A stretch of DNA of 64,000 nt from Axinella damicornis (GCA_963931865.1 OZ007517.1:896268-960267); one strand, 5' to 3'. Shown: positions 1-12,289, counted from the first letter of the stretch. The notes: generated by a model from the sequence alone, not told the origin. Numbers and translations: made by a program.

Positions 1-179
1 TTTATAAATGTAGCGATAGACTGATTTTTGGCACAGATGGCACCCCATACCTCAGCACAACAGCAAGCACGTCCTGTTACGTATCAACCTGGATCCTCTC
101 AAGCTTCACTGGAATTGCTACTACTGGCTTCAGCAAGCACACAGAATCAGCATCAGTGGCCGACAGCCCAGCCACACAC

Positions 180-390
180 ATGCACACACACACACACACA
201 CACACATGGCTTTAACACTGAGCATGATTGGTAGCAGTATAGAGGAGCGGTGCAAAAAAGCTAGGGACACTGTTAGCATGTGTTTCACAAAAAAATAGAT
301 AACTACACTGACAAAAAGGATCTACAAGTACTCTTTTACATGTACGCTGAGCAAAAGCACACACACACACACACACACACACACAGCACC
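180..390. repeat. CA microsatellites in a DOT1L intron
   Basis: Two (CA)n runs, at about 180-206 and 358-385, lie in the intron after the DLGSG exon of DOT1L. The second begins only a few bases after the splice donor. Confidence 0.85.
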
Positions 391-393
391 TAC

Positions 394-3300
394 CACTGCC
401 AAGGTCAAGAAAGACGTCACTCTCTTTTATATGTGCGTGCTTGATCACCTCTGCCACAAGTTCAAATGAGGTCTCTCCGTACACCTATAGCCACCAGAAG
501 AGGATGAGATTGATAACACAGGTGGCAAGGGAAACGCTATTGAGGTCAGGTGACGCTCTTACTCACAACACACTACAAGAATATCTACAATGTGTGCAAC
601 CGTACAATGCTAGTTAGTAAACGGAGCCTTTTGTGTTTCTGATGGATACTCTCTACTGATCTCTCTCCCCCTCTTTGCTACCCTCCCATCCCTCCCACTT
701 CCCCCCCCCCCCCCCCCCCCCCCCCCTTCCACCATCCCTTCCTCTGTCCCCCCCTCAGACCACACCCTCACCTCGGGAGAGAAGGGCTCATAGTAGTTGA
801 GTTCCTCTGGGCTAGTGATGGCTTTGCTATACACTTGGTTCATGACGTGCTTGAGGAGTGGCATGGAGGGAGGGGCATCGATGCAGGGGGGAGGCTGCCG
901 GCCCGACCACTGGGGTGTGTGTGTGTGAGAGAGAGTAAGTAACGTGTGGGTGTAGAATTCCTGCGCAAGTACATGTATTGCGTAGGTCACTCCAATCAGT
1001 GGAACCCTTCCAGGGGTCCACTGATTTGCTATTAGCTACCTGCTAGGTCATATAGCACACCAAGCAGTCATGTGACCCAAAAACAATGTTTACGCCTGCA
1101 CACATACACTCAGGGAAGTCAGGGGCACAGGTACAGGTGACAATGTGATGTGGGTCATAGGACTGCTATATACTGGACCATTAAGTTGGCATTGTTGGTC
1201 ACATGACTGTATATATGGGACCATTAAACTGTGATGTGTGGGTCACATGACTGACCAGCTGTGGGCTATCACTCCAATCAATGCAGAATTACCATTCACA
1301 GGGAGAGGGTCAAAGGCCAAAAGCTTCCGATGCAGAGGAGACACAATGATGTTGCTAAACATTAATTTTGCATTCCTAAGCCAACACCGGTGATAGAAGT
1401 GCTCTAGGGATGGGGCTGCAACCGGCAAGCTGGAGATGTCTGGCTGGTCAACAGTACCCAACTGTAATCTACAGTAGCTGTTGAAGGTTACTCAATGGTC
1501 TGGTGGTAAGTTTTGACTATACTCAGATAGCATCTTGCAGCGTGGTCAATCACCCCTGTACCCGCTGCAGTCCCTGGAGCACTATCTGTCTCTCGTCCCA
1601 CCTTATGGACCCAATGAATCTATGTCAGAATAAGAGTACTGCTCTCACCAACTTCCTGATGTTGTCCACCGCTCGGTTGTACCGTTCACACAGCACCTTC
1701 ATACTCTCAAAACTGGAGGAACAAACACACGGCATCAGTGCAGGAAGCTACTTCACAATGGACGATGGCATCAGTGCAGGAAGCTACTTCACAATGGATG
1801 ATATGCAATGGCATCTCCTAGCCTCAGTCCAGGGATCTCTCCTCAAAACCACAGTTTGTGCGGAGAGAGCTTCGGACCAAGGGTAGGCATCTCCCTTGTT
1901 TCAAGAGGTGACGTACATGTATGACAGACCATCCCCAAATCCTGGAAATCTTTCCAGTCAATAGTACATCCAATTGCAACTCTCAAACGACAAACATAGG
2001 CCACACGATATTGCATAACATGAGCCGAGTATTGTCAACTTTTGGTACACAACATTACATATATTATTCATACTCCCACAGGGTCAAAGTACAAATTGCA
2101 CATCACATGAGGACAGAGTACATAATTGGTGCCCCATGGAGTCAACTGAACCTCCAGCAGTGTCCATTTCAGTCTCGCTAGCCCTACCTGAGAGGGTCAA
2201 AGTCGTTCAAGATGTGATTTTCCACTGCAAGTTTGAGCTCTGGGAAGTCATGACACACCCACCTGTAGACAAGCCATAAATAATTTCAGTGCCACCCATC
2301 AAGATCATATTTAATCCCGCCCCAATATTGCCCATTTGGTCCAGGGCAGCACACACCAGTACATGAATTCTACCCCCAATCACCACATTCCTTCAGGGTA
2401 GCAGTACAGTGCATGAACCCACCCTAGCCTCATTCCCAGGCCGCGTGGGAGGAGAGAAGACGTCTCTTCTCCCACGTGGCCTGGGAACGAGGCAAGAACC
2501 CACCCAATCTCTGTGTTGGTTCAAGGGCAGCACCAGTGTGGGTGAAGCCCACCCCAATCACCACTTTGAATCACAGGACAAAGGGCAGCCCTGGCCAGTG
2601 CCTGGCCTCTATCCAAGCAAACAGAATCAAGTGACCACACAGCCAGGTCTTCAACCCCCCACTAGGCCACACTAAGAACACTAATAGACCAGGAAATGCC
2701 AGGAATGGTCTGGATACCAGGAAGTGGCCACTGCTGCTAGACTGTGATCATCACTCCTCCTGTCCCCAAGAGGTGACTGCGCAGTGAGGCTTTGAGCTAC
2801 ATGTAGCAGTATCTGAAGGACTGCAGCAAGTGACCTGCAGTCCACTTTAGCTCCACTCCCAGGCTCTTGGGTGGGAGAGGAGGTGGGGCTTGGGTGGGAT
2901 GAAGGAGGTGGGGCTTGGGGGGGGAGAGGAGGTGGGGCTTGGGGGGGGAGAGAAGGAGGTGGGGCTTGGGGGGAGAGAAGGAGGTGGGGCTTGGGTAGGA
3001 GAGAAGGAGGTGGCTCTTGGGTGGGAGAGAAGGAGGTGGGGCTTGGGGGGAGACTACATCTCGCTCCGTACATGAATGTGATTGCTGACCATGTTTCACA
3101 TTCTTCATCGACTGTCCTCACATTCAACTAAAAGATTGTTTCCAGTGAGGGTGAGGCCCCTCTGCATGGCATACTACATATGCACTAGTTGAATAGCAAA
3201 AGCCACTGCAGGTAGCTTAGGCCCCAGTATCCCCCACACATGTGCAGTACGTCTACACATGCTACATACTACATGAAACATGACCATTGACAATACCCTA

Positions 3301-4908
3301 TTATCCTAGTAGCGTGGTTTCCTTGCATAGTTGAGAACAGTATCACATTTACACACTTGCCATATTTGGCAATGTCTTGGCTGTAGTTTACATTTCCAAT
3401 GCTTCAGTTACTTAGCCAGGAATGTAAGCCTCCACGCTCAACTCCATGATGGGACTCAAGCAATTTGGCTACCCAACGCCCGAAACCATTGGGAGGATTT
3501 CAATGGCTTGCTAATCGTTGCCAAGTCAGTTACATACGAAGGATTATCAGTGTAATCATACACCCAGTGTTACTCCATTTGTTGCACACCACCAATCTAA
3601 AATGGTTGTCAACAGCAACCTGTTACAAAAACACTGCGCAATGAATTCGTACAGGATGAAGATGGAGGGGGTGTGACCCATAACTTCACTCTCAACCTCT
3701 ACATTCATTGTATACACTGCAACTATCGGATGACGATCGTTATCAGAGGATACAGTGTGTGTACACAACATCTAGAATGGAACACACATCCCATAACGGC
3801 AACACAGCATGCTTGTACACTAAAGCAGTATTCAGGAGCTGCTGCATAGCACAGTCTCAGACCATACGGGCCTTACAGTGTATTAATAACATCTTACTGG
3901 GTCCTCCCCCACAACTTACCCACTCTGCCTTCTCCGATCCCAGGAACCAACCCCACAGCTAGGCCAAGCACGGGTCATGTGGCAAAGTTGGGGGGGGGGG
4001 GGGGGGGGGGGGGGAACCGGCCACTGAGGACCCTTATACCATGGACCACGGGCCTTTAATGCAGCACATCCAACAAGCATGCTACAATCCTCACCTGATG
4101 GTCTCAACTATTTCGTGCGCTTCGTCCCATGTTCCCTGCAGAAGGTCAAATAGAGTTGTAGCATCTCTCTGTATAACTACAAGTACAGTGTGATTGCAAT
4201 CCAATGGGAATCACATGGCAACCAGTTCTTTTGTCAGCCTGACCAGCAACTACAAGCACTCCAATGCAAGGCTTCTTTCAGACATGCTCTGCACAATAGA
4301 TCGATCCACCTAGGCTGCATCACAATGTAGTGGGCTAGTACGTGATGGGATGGCTGCTGGTATGGTCTACCACGTGATAAACATCACTGCTAAATAATTG
4401 TGTAGGCAAGTTTCTGAACCAAGGGTTCAGAGCAGTAAGGTGAACTAGCTTCCTCTGATCAGTGCACCACAACACTGATTAGTGACAGCCCTCTCTCTGT
4501 GGACGGACACACACTGGAGTACCAACTCGACCAGTGAGCACACGTCAGTCAGGATCACAGGCTGGGCAGTACTGAGCACACGCTAACCGATCACAATATT
4601 GTGCACTGGCTTGAAGGCCATCAGAATTGCGGGTATGGCATTAGGACCAACTGCCACCTGTGCCCTTTACTCAGTCTACATATCCATCCTCATGTCTAAA
4701 TGATGTCAGTAGGTCCTCCAGGACTAGGCAGAGGTGCCAATGAGTTCTCCCACTACCATACCACAACCATTGATAAACAATAGAGACGTCTCTTTTATCT
4801 ATTCAGCTGTAAATTTATCCTCACCGATCTAATGAGCGGCCATCTGTAGGTAGCATGCTCCGAACCGGCTGGACTGTGTAGAACGAGTTTTCTACCGCTC
4901 TCTGGCAT
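394..4908 (-). CDS. DOT1L: DOT1-like histone H3K79 methyltransferase, N-terminal part (5' exons only)
   Basis: This is the start of a DOT1L homologue, which methylates histone H3 lysine 79 using S-adenosylmethionine. Six coding exons on the minus strand: 4908-4825, 4135-4095, 2262-2188, 1712-1649, 909-772 and 484-394. Together they give 164 codons plus one base with continuous phase. The predicted start has the DOT1L-like stretch KLVLHSPAGSE. Later exons carry WDEAHEIVETIR, RWVCHDFPELKLA, SFESMKVLCERYNRAVD and LNYYEPFSPEVYGETSF. The last visible exon ends in the SAM-binding motif DLGSG (residues 161-165). The rest of the catalytic domain and the C-terminus must lie left of position 1; I found no further exon in 1-390. 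The start ATG at 4908 is chosen because it gives the right length and sequence relative to the animal N-terminus. It is divergent from CFAP144. Introns hold microsatellites, poly-C and a hairpin element. Confidence 0.93.
700..726. repeat. poly-C run in a DOT1L intron
   Basis: A run of about 27 C on the plus strand (G on the transcribed sense strand) lies in the intron between the DOT1L exons at 909-772 and 484-394. Its exact length in an assembly is unreliable. Confidence 0.85.
2425..2495. mobile_element. TAGCCTC-type hairpin element in a DOT1L intron
   Basis: An inverted repeat with outer arms TAGCCTCATTCCCAGGCC and GGCCTGGGAACGAGGC. The inner arms are CGTGGGAG and its near complement, and the centre is a short palindrome. 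The right end lacks the usual closing TA. It belongs to the hairpin family found across the window. Confidence 0.75.
2870..3050. repeat. G-rich minisatellite in a DOT1L intron
   Basis: About seven imperfect units of roughly 22-25 bp built on GGAGGTGGGGCTTGGG. On the DOT1L sense strand the array is C-rich. Long open frames through it on both strands are artefacts of low complexity. Confidence 0.85.
3990..4014. repeat. poly-G run in a DOT1L intron
   Basis: About 25 consecutive G on the plus strand, roughly 80 bp downstream (sense direction) of the DOT1L exon at 4135-4095. Confidence 0.8.
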
Positions 4909-5315
4909 CCTGGGCGCTGGCTTCTTAGCTTCAAACCTTCCTGCGTCGAGAGGTGCACGGACAGAGAAAAAGGCGTTTCCTGATGCTCCACCTGTAGGAC
5001 GAAAAACTCTCTCTTCGAGTTCTTAGTTCCCAGGAGGGTGGTCCTACTTCAAACACGTTTCGGGCTCGCTTCGCTTCCCTAATAGCGCCATGTTACGGCT
5101 ACATGTAGTACTGTACTGTATTGGATTATCGACGGATATGCGCCTTCGCAACGTGGCATGTCGGCACACACCGGAAATGAAAACCCGCCTCTTTAGTGGG
5201 CGTGGCTTGCTGTCGGACCACGTTAGCCTCGTTCCCAGCTATGCAGAAAGCTGGTGGGAACGAGACCGCAGCACATGTGTTTCCATGGAAACAAACAACT
5301 AGTAACGTTATAACG
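4909..5315. promoter_or_regulatory. shared 5' region between DOT1L and CFAP144
   Basis: This 407-bp gap separates two divergent start codons, so it should hold both 5' UTRs and both promoters. It is GC-rich compared with nearby introns. I see no clear TATA box. A near-palindrome (CGTTAGCCTCGTTCCCAGC... GCTGGTGGGAACGAG) lies at 5220-5263, close to the CFAP144 start. Confidence 0.55.
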
Positions 5316-6782
5316 ATGGCGGCTGCCAGTCAGAAGCAGAAAGAAAAGGAGCCGGTCAACATCGTGCACCAGAATGCCATCTTCTGCGAAACCATCCTGA
5401 AAGAGCAGAGACATCAGAAACTCTACACAAGCTATGGTGTAAACCCGTACAAGAAGAGTAAGCAAGCCTGCTAAAATTATGTTATGACTGTAAGGTATTA
5501 TAATATATCTGGTCTGTGATCCAGACTAGGTAAGGTAACGGAGGGGGTTTCTGGACAGTCTTTTAATTCCGGACACGGCATTCATGCCCCTCACATTTGC
5601 TCCGTTAGCAATTCTTCCGAATTATGGTAAGTGTGCATGCATACCCTACCTTCAAACTTTCCAACGTTCGGCTGTGAAGTTGTTGGCAAAAACTGCTCCT
5701 AGAGAGTGAAAGCTGGGGCAGTGTCCGGAAATCCCCTCCGTTACCTTATTACCTTACACTCAGTAAACTAAACTTGGAACTGTAGGGGATTTGGAACAAA
5801 CGTTTCTAGCATCGAGGAGATTAGATTCAAGCTCAGACTTGGTACATACAAACTACTATGCCTGCTTAACGCTTGCTCCAACTCTTGAAGTCTGAAGTAC
5901 GTCCTTTCGCACTGGAGCTAGCTATAGCTAGCCTTGAGTCTTCTATGTCACGAATTTCTGAAAGCCAAAACTTGAGTCAGCAGGATCAGATCGGCGGAAA
6001 GTGACTTAACTACCCTTCTACACAGCACTAGGGCTGAATGTGTACATACACAGCAACAGAACTTTAGCTACACTGGCTAGCTACTCTGCCTTGATGTTTG
6101 GCTGCATTGCAATGGAATCACAGCAGTTAGAGCTATGAACTTTGCATCATAGCTGGAGGAATGACTGTGCTATCTTCTGAGCCTGTATAGCCTGTATGAC
6201 GCCAGCAATGTACATAAGCACAGCTGTTCTTTTTTTTTTTGGCAGTGTACGTGCTAGCTGGAAAACCAAACTCTCAACACGACTCAGCAGATGGTGTGGA
6301 AGATGGTGAGAGTGTATACTGCTAGCCTCGTTCCCAGACACCTGGGAACGAGGCTAGGTATAATTTAATCAGCATTGCATGAACCAGTTACGACCATCAC
6401 ATGGATACATAGTGAGATATATGCAGCTGTAGGTGCATGCCCAGACCCATCAATTCCTATACGGTGGCTGATCAATTAAGGTTTACATGTTTTGTTTCAG
6501 CTCTGGCTTTATCATAATCCTGGATTGTTGCTTGTTACCATGTCAGAGTTTTGTTCAACTGTAGAGAAATTCCTAGAGGTGTTCAAGAGGGCCCAGGAGA
6601 CACCTCAGACAAAGTACAATTTCCCTCGGACGGAGGCCCAGGAGATTGGTTGGGACACTGCCCCCCTCATAGACCCACTGAGGCACGACTCACGGCTCCA
6701 TCACCCCAGGAGAAATTCAGAGATCACGAAGTACATGGATGCAGCCTGGAGACAGAAAGAACAAGAGAATCTCCAGCAATAG
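5316..6782 (+). CDS. CFAP144: cilia- and flagella-associated protein 144 (FAM183 family)
   Basis: A small ciliary/axonemal protein of the FAM183 family, 145 residues here against 134 in human. Three exons: 5316-5457, 6246-6305 and 6547-6782; junction phases are 1 and 1. Exon 1 encodes VHQNAIFCETILKEQRHQK followed by LYTSYGVNPYKK, matching the family core. Exon 2 encodes LAGKPNSQHD, matching the KPxSxHD segment. Exon 3 encodes EAQEIGWDTAPLIDP followed by RHDSRLHH, the most conserved C-terminal block. The family is found mainly in ciliated organisms. The ATG at 5316 is the only start giving the usual short N-terminus. A second exon-3 acceptor at 6500 is in the wrong phase. Intron 1 contains an inverted-repeat element (5531-5748). 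Confidence 0.93.
5531..5748. mobile_element. MITE-like element with TAAGGTAA ends
   Basis: A 218-bp element in CFAP144 intron 1. The left 27 bases begin TAAGGTAACGGAGGGGG and are repeated inverted at the right end with about two mismatches. The arms begin and end with TA. There is no coding capacity. Element 39702-39931 has the same TAAGGTAA tip, so the two may be related. Confidence 0.75.
6323..6356. mobile_element. minimal TAGCCTCG hairpin element
   Basis: A 34-bp near-perfect palindrome, TAGCCTCGTTCCCAG / CTGGGAACGAGGCTA with a four-base centre. It lies in CFAP144 intron 2, 17 bp after the exon-2 donor. It is among the shortest copies and shows the outer arm alone. Confidence 0.85.
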
Positions 6783-6908
6783 CTGTAATATCGCATCACA
6801 TTTTTAAACAGATTTACACATTTTATTCACACCCACAACTGCAGTTGCTAGTCTATCTCGTGTGGCAGAAAAGAGTCTGAGACTGAATTATAGCAGTCAG
6901 TGCATAGC

Positions 6909-6962
6909 TAGTCTCGTGCCCAGACCACACCCCGAGGGGGGTGTGGTCTGGGCACGAGACTA
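6909..6962. mobile_element. TAGTCTCG hairpin element (second subfamily)
   Basis: A 54-bp palindrome bounded by TA. Outer arms are TAGTCTCGTGCCCAGACC and its complement; inner arms are ACACCCC with a short centre. It lies downstream of CFAP144. A copy with the same inner sequence is at 58954-59022. Confidence 0.85.
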
Positions 6963-7035
6963 GTGCATAGCCTCGTTCCCAGGCTCCTCCCCCAGCACGT
7001 GTCAACAAGTCAGTGCATGCATGAGGGGGTATATG

Positions 7036-7160
7036 GGGTGTGTGTGGTGGTGGACTGGTAGAGTGAGAGTTTCCAGTGCTCAACTCCTGCTCTGTCAGCC
7101 GGGTTCGAATCCCACTAAAGCCCTTGGTTTTTCTGTTCAAAGGGTGGTTTGCCGACCTGC
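7036..7160 (+). mobile_element. tRNA-derived SINE, copy 1
   Basis: Contains a recognisable pol III A box (TGGACTGGTAGAGTG at about 7051-7065) and a perfect B box (GGTTCGAATCC at 7102-7112), followed by CACTAAAGCCCTTGG and a non-tRNA tail. A close homologue lies on the minus strand at about 34190-34309. The acceptor stem does not pair well, so this is a SINE rather than a working tRNA gene. Confidence 0.7.
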
Positions 7161-7498
7161 AGGACAACCTTGATGCATCCTGGGTTATCAAATCAAACTG
7201 ATGCCTCCACAATTACTGTTCTCAATGAAGAACATATGAGGGAGGGGTGCAGGTGCGGTATAATTGAGATGGTCAAAACATAATCCTCGTTCCCAGGCCT
7301 CCGCACAATTGTCAGTCACCCACTATAGCTCATCTCAATGTATGAAGAGAAAGCAACAACATTATTTTGCGTGTCGGGAATGTGTGGGCGTGGCTGGGTA
7401 TCCATGCTGATCTGCGCGCCGGTCATTGTTGGCATTAATTGCCGGCATGCGGCAACGTGTATACCACAGAGAAATAGCTGAGAGATAAACAGCAAAGG

Positions 7499-10400
7499 AT
7501 GAAGCTGCCCAATCTGCTACTAGTGCTAACCCTTCTCCCGACCTTTGAGGCTACCGGAATTTCTTCACGGCAGACACCGAACATTGTCTACCAGCAATTT
7601 GTAATTGATTCCGTGATCGTAGCGAGGTATTCTACCATACGAATCTCCAGTGTTGTACGTAACGATGCTGACATATCGCAGGAGCTCTCCTTCCGCGTCC
7701 AGCTGCCTGAAACTGCCTTCATCTCAAACTTCACTATGTGAGTACGTATACGAGCATATCAGAGCGCCGTGCATGCTTGCATGTGGGCGCTGCGCGGTTT
7801 ACCGTGCGAACTTTGCTTCTTTGTTGCTAAATTCATCTGCAGAACTGAGCCTGCTTGTTGCTCTAGGCTTGAGCCTATTAAGAAGAATTATCTGATCGCG
7901 GAGGCCTGGGTACGAGGCTAGCGTGGCCCAGACCCTTCCTGCGACGATTAATCGTCGCGGAAGGGTCTGGGCCACGCGAAGACTATCCATGAACATAATG
8001 TGGAAGCAAGGATAATTAAAACTGAACGTTCCGTTTTAATTATCCTTGGTGGAAGTATGAATTTTCGTGGGTACACCCGCGGCGGCTCAGTGGGACTATA
8101 GTCCAGTTGGCAAAATGAACCAATTTCGCGTGTTGCATCCGACGATAATTGTTATCTATGGCATCGTATGCGTCCACTGATGGGGAGACCCCAGAGGAAG
8201 CTGCTTACTCCCCAGCTACAGCTAGGCAGCGTGATCACCAGAGGCAGATTCCTTCCAGCACATGTACAGAGGAGGAGTTGGTTTGGGACGTCTCTATGGC
8301 CATGGTCTGGGAAGCTCATGATCAGTGAGAGAGCTGATCATGACTGCACAGGCAGCCTTCACTGCATGGCGTAGCCATGTCAACAGTCTATAGCTACAGT
8401 CATCGGTTTGCTTCTTTTTGTATGATAATCTTTGTCTTCTTCTTTTTGTACAGGATTTGATTAAGTTAATAACCGTTTTAAACCTGAGTTTGTAGTACAT
8501 ATTGCTCCTTCTGTATGTCATGCCTGTTAATTGTACCGTATAAGTATACTTGAAACTGCAGTACCCCTTATTGTTGTGTGCTGTATCTCTGTACAAATGC
8601 ATGCATGCACAGGACTGTGAATGGCAGAACCTACCATGGTGTTGCTAATGAGAAGGCAAGAGCTGCTCAAGAATTTCAAGATCGTCTGCAGGCAGGTGAA
8701 AATGTTGGACTTGTGGAAGCAAGGTACATGGCTGCCTTACTAAAGCTTTCATTGTGTCTGGTCATTGCTTCTTCCCCATTTTTTCCCCTTCATACAGGGG
8801 TACGAATCTCTTCAGCATTCATATCAACACAGCCGCTCGTTCCCAGGCCACCTTTGTTCTCCAATATGAGGAACTAATCGTCAGGAAGCGGAGCAAATTT
8901 CAACAGATCATCAACCTCAATCCTGGGAGCAAAGTCGAAAACTTTAATGTCACCATTCGAGCTGTTGATGAACAGGGGATAACATTCACCAATGCCTCAA
9001 GCTATGTAGGCATTCACAGGGTGTCTTCCCAGGAGGTGATTTTCTCCTACTCTCCCTCACTGCTGGAGCAAGTTGACACTAGCAATGGCCTGGCAAGGGA
9101 CATGTTTGTGGAGTACGATGTGAACCGTCCTTCTGCCAGTGATCGCAGCGCAGGGTTATTCATTGTGAATGACTGCTACTTTGCTCAATTTTTCTCTCCC
9201 TCTGGGGTTGAGAGGGTGCCAGTTGATATAATCTTTGTAATTGATGTCTCGGGGTCAATGTCGGGCACAAAGATTGACCAGACTAGAGTAGCCCTCGAGA
9301 CAATCATCAATCAGCTCGCACCAGGGGATCGGTTTAGCATGGTGACCTTTCAGAATGTTGTTAACAAGTGGAAGAATACACTTGTTTCAGTTAGTGAATA
9401 CCGTCAGGAAGGAATTCAATTTGCAAGAGGACTGGCAGCTGGTGGTGGCACAAATTTCAATGGAGGGGTTATAACTGGAGCTGACATCCTTAATGCAAAT
9501 GCTAGTGTGGACCATGTCCAGCTACTAGTTGTACTCACTGATGGTCGACCAACTGCTGGTGAAAGGACCCCTGATCAGATCGTGATGAATGCTAGAACGG
9601 CACTCACAAACACTCGGATTTCACTAAATTGTCTGGGATTTGGCCTCAACTTGAACTTTGAGCTACTGGAGAGGCTAGCTTTAGCAAACAATGGGATTGT
9701 GCGACGAATCTACGAGGGAAGCGATGCAGCCTCCCAATTGGAAGGATTCTTTGAAGAAATTTCTCAGCCCATTTTGAGTAACATTGTGATTGGCTATCCA
9801 ACTAGCTCAGTTGAGACGATCTCAAACACAGATTTCCCACTTCTGTTTAATGGTTCCGAACTGGTCGTGGCTGGGAAGTTTTCGGTGGATTCATGTGGCA
9901 GCTCTCAGACAGTACCATTTACTGTGACGGGCAGTGGTGCTTCAAACCAGCTGACATTTGAAAGCCAGATTGAAGCTAACGGTGAAACTGAAATTGTTGG
10001 CCTGAGACCTTCTACTGAGCGCTTGGCTGCCTACCTCTCCATTCAACAACTATTAGAGAAGGTTGCCATCACTACAGACACCAGTGAATCAGCAGCCATT
10101 GAACAAGAAGCACTCGCAATGTCACTACGGTACAACTTTGTGACCGAGCTGACTTCACTGATTGTTGTCGAGGAGCGAGGTGACAACTTTACGCTGGGCG
10201 GAGATGGTGGTGGTGGGATGGGTGGACAAGAACTCGACCTTGGGACTAATTTTCGTACGTTGGAATTAAGTTCGTATTGTTTTGATGCATCAACCACTTG
10301 AGCGATACTGTCTCTAGGGCTAATTCCAGTAAACAACCTTGGGCAGACAATATAGGAGCCCCAAATATTAGGTCCTCCTACATAGAGAGGATGCTATAAA

Positions 10401-11356
10401 CCCCTACGTAGATAGCAAGAAACGGGACAAAACAGTATCATTAGCCACGCTGTTGTCATGCATTCATAGTGGCTGCCTGCATCATGTGCACATATTTACC
10501 CCGCGCGCGCATGCGCGAAGCGGGGTTAAGCAATCGGTTTTGTCCGTCTGTCAGTCGTCTGTCAGTCGTCTGTCAGTCGTCTGTCAGGCGAAAAAAATTG
10601 AAATTTTTCCGCATAGACGCTCATAAACCATCGAAAGGGAGTTAAACAATAGCAAATAGCAAAAAACTGCTCTGTCTGTACCTGACTGAAGTCAAGGCGC
10701 TTCGTTTCGCTGCATTTCGGCTATTTCCTACTTTTTATAACTATTCATAACATTGGCTCCACCTCTTCGTGACCTCCGAGTCCCATCAAGAACAGGACAC
10801 GCAGTGCATTTGGAAACTTCATGCTTCGAGATGACCGCTAGGAAAACAGTATTTTCTCACGATTTATGTACTTCATAGACATCATGGCTCTTGTTTCGGC
10901 TGTTTTTTTCCAGCTATTTCCTATTATTCGTAACATTTGGCCCCACCTCTTCAGCTTCACAATATGCACGTTGTTGTATATACGGTAAGCGGTCACTCCC
11001 ACACTTTGGATATGGCCATACACGAACACAGTATACGCGATATATAGCACCTGTTCGATGCGCGAGATGTCACATCGAGTCGTCGATTGTACTGTAGCTG
11101 CACTGTATCCTGTAGACATTCCGCGCGGGGTATGTGTTCTAAGAACACCTCTAGTTTATGATGTCATTGCATAATAACTCATCTGTGGAGATATCAGTGT
11201 TGCTGGGTTGTACAGTGCAGTGTGTTATCTTTTTACACCACAGGGCCTAGCGCCATTCCTCCGCGGTCAGGTATTGCCGCTATAGGGGGTGCTCTTGTTA
11301 CAAAGGCCAGCACACTCCTGCTGGTTATCAGTTTCATCTGTCTGTCCATCCTCTAA
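7499..11356 (+). CDS. secreted VIT-VWA protein (inter-alpha-trypsin-inhibitor heavy-chain-like), copy 1
   Basis: Predicted 639-residue extracellular protein in four exons: 7499-7737, 8613-8723, 8798-10254 and 11244-11356. It starts with a signal peptide (MKLPNLLLVLTLLPTFEAT). A VIT domain follows, with the signature TVNGRTYHGVA and AAQEFQDRLQAGENVGLVEA. A von Willebrand factor A domain has an intact metal-binding MIDAS motif DVSGS (D266-S270). This order matches inter-alpha-trypsin inhibitor heavy chains, which bind matrix. The C-terminus is a hydrophobic run, TLLLVISFICLSIL, with no charged tail, which suggests GPI anchoring. Several N-linked sites (NFT, NVT, NAS) are visible. It is one of a tandem pair with 13764-17121. 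The last intron holds an inverted-repeat element absent from copy 2. The matrix or adhesion role is inferred from the family. Confidence 0.9.
7917..8052. repeat. two adjacent palindromes in intron 1 of VIT-VWA copy 1
   Basis: A palindrome at about 7919-7979 has arms GCGTGGCCCAGACCCTTCC and its complement around ATTAATCG-type centre sequence. A second at about 8008-8050 has arms AAGGATAATTAAAAC and its complement. Neither carries an ORF. The first resembles the hairpin family but with a different tip. Confidence 0.7.
10497..11132. mobile_element. MITE-like element with TACCCCGCGCG inverted ends
   Basis: A 636-bp segment starting TACCCCGCGCG and ending with the exact complement CGCGCGGGGTA. 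It contains an 11-bp tandem repeat (GTCTGTCAGTC, about four copies, 10545-10590) and no ORF of note. It lies in the last intron of VIT-VWA copy 1, 989 bp long, while the matching intron of copy 2 is only 144 bp. This suggests insertion after the duplication. Confidence 0.6.
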
Positions 11357-11933
11357 ACTAAGTAATTCGTGGAATTCCAGAATCACCACTTCATGCTGTG
11401 TACACATACGTCTTCATCTTCCATAACTGTACTGTTTATGCATTAAAATAATTAATTTGCGTGTGGTATGTACACCACAGATATTTGCATCACCTAGTGT
11501 GCTTACCATGCAGTTTCATCTGTGTCTGTGTACCTGTCCATTAAATATTGTACAGACTTTCAGAATTACTTTCATAAATGTACTGCATTTACATTTGGGA
11601 TCTCATTATCTTTTGGACACAGTTACATCATTCAGTTGCTCACCCTCACCGTTTCAGTTATCCATGTTGTAAACACCTGAATATTTGTAGCTATCAGTTG
11701 GTCTTCCCCTAATTGTTTATTAATTAAATTTTGTGCTATGGAATTTGTACCATACGAATTTGTCATTTGCATGGACTCCGTGTGTTTGGTAGTGTCAGCT
11801 TATTTGGTGCACTTTGACTGGTCAGTGTCAGGTTTCCATTCTCGGAGACAAATGGCGCTACCACGCAAGAGTGGAGCCTGTCAACAGACTGCAGACTTTG
11901 GTTGGTAGTTACCATCAATATGGTGTGACTGTG

Positions 11934-12110
11934 TGGCCAAGTGGTTAAAGCACTCGACTGTGGTGTGAGAGGCCACAGGTTCGAGTCCCACCAGTTGCAC
12001 CTAGGAAAAGTTTTCTCCAGGTTTTCTGGTTTCCCTTCCCAGGAGAGGCTCTAAACAAGCTTTCTGCTAATCCTGCCCATCGGGGAAAAATGTTCCTAAA
12101 GAAAAGGGAA
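11934..12110 (+). mobile_element. tRNA-derived SINE of a second type
   Basis: Has an A box (TGGCCAAGTGG, 11934-11944) and a B box (GGTTCGAGTCC, 11978-11988) with normal spacing, as in Ser/Leu-like tRNAs. A T- and C-rich tail with GTTTTCTCCAGGTTTTCTGG follows. The aminoacyl stem and variable arm do not fold convincingly, so a SINE is the better call. It lies between the two VIT-VWA genes. Confidence 0.6.
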
Positions 12111-12289
12111 AAAAATACGCAAGTATCACTGTACCGCTACGCATATGCATGGCACTGACAACAATGGCAGTATCATTGCGTGAAGTAATAGGAGGAGAGC
12201 CAGGAGGTAGTGCTGGCCAGCATTAGGAAGAATTGAGAAGGTGGAAAGAGAGTGGGTCATCACCGTAGAAGAGGACAAAATAGGGACTA

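Noticed and set aside
1243..1886. Open frames on both strands around 1243-1461 and 1503-1886
   Set aside because: They show no similarity and lie across a DOT1L exon and its introns; the DOT1L exons on either side join without them.
7040..7120. Possible functional tRNA gene
   Set aside because: A and B boxes are present but the acceptor stem does not pair; a homologous copy with the same non-tRNA tail points to a SINE.
8754..8797. Extended start of the large VIT-VWA exon frame
   Set aside because: These codons are intron sequence before a strong acceptor; exon 2 joins at 8798 in phase and gives a continuous VIT domain.
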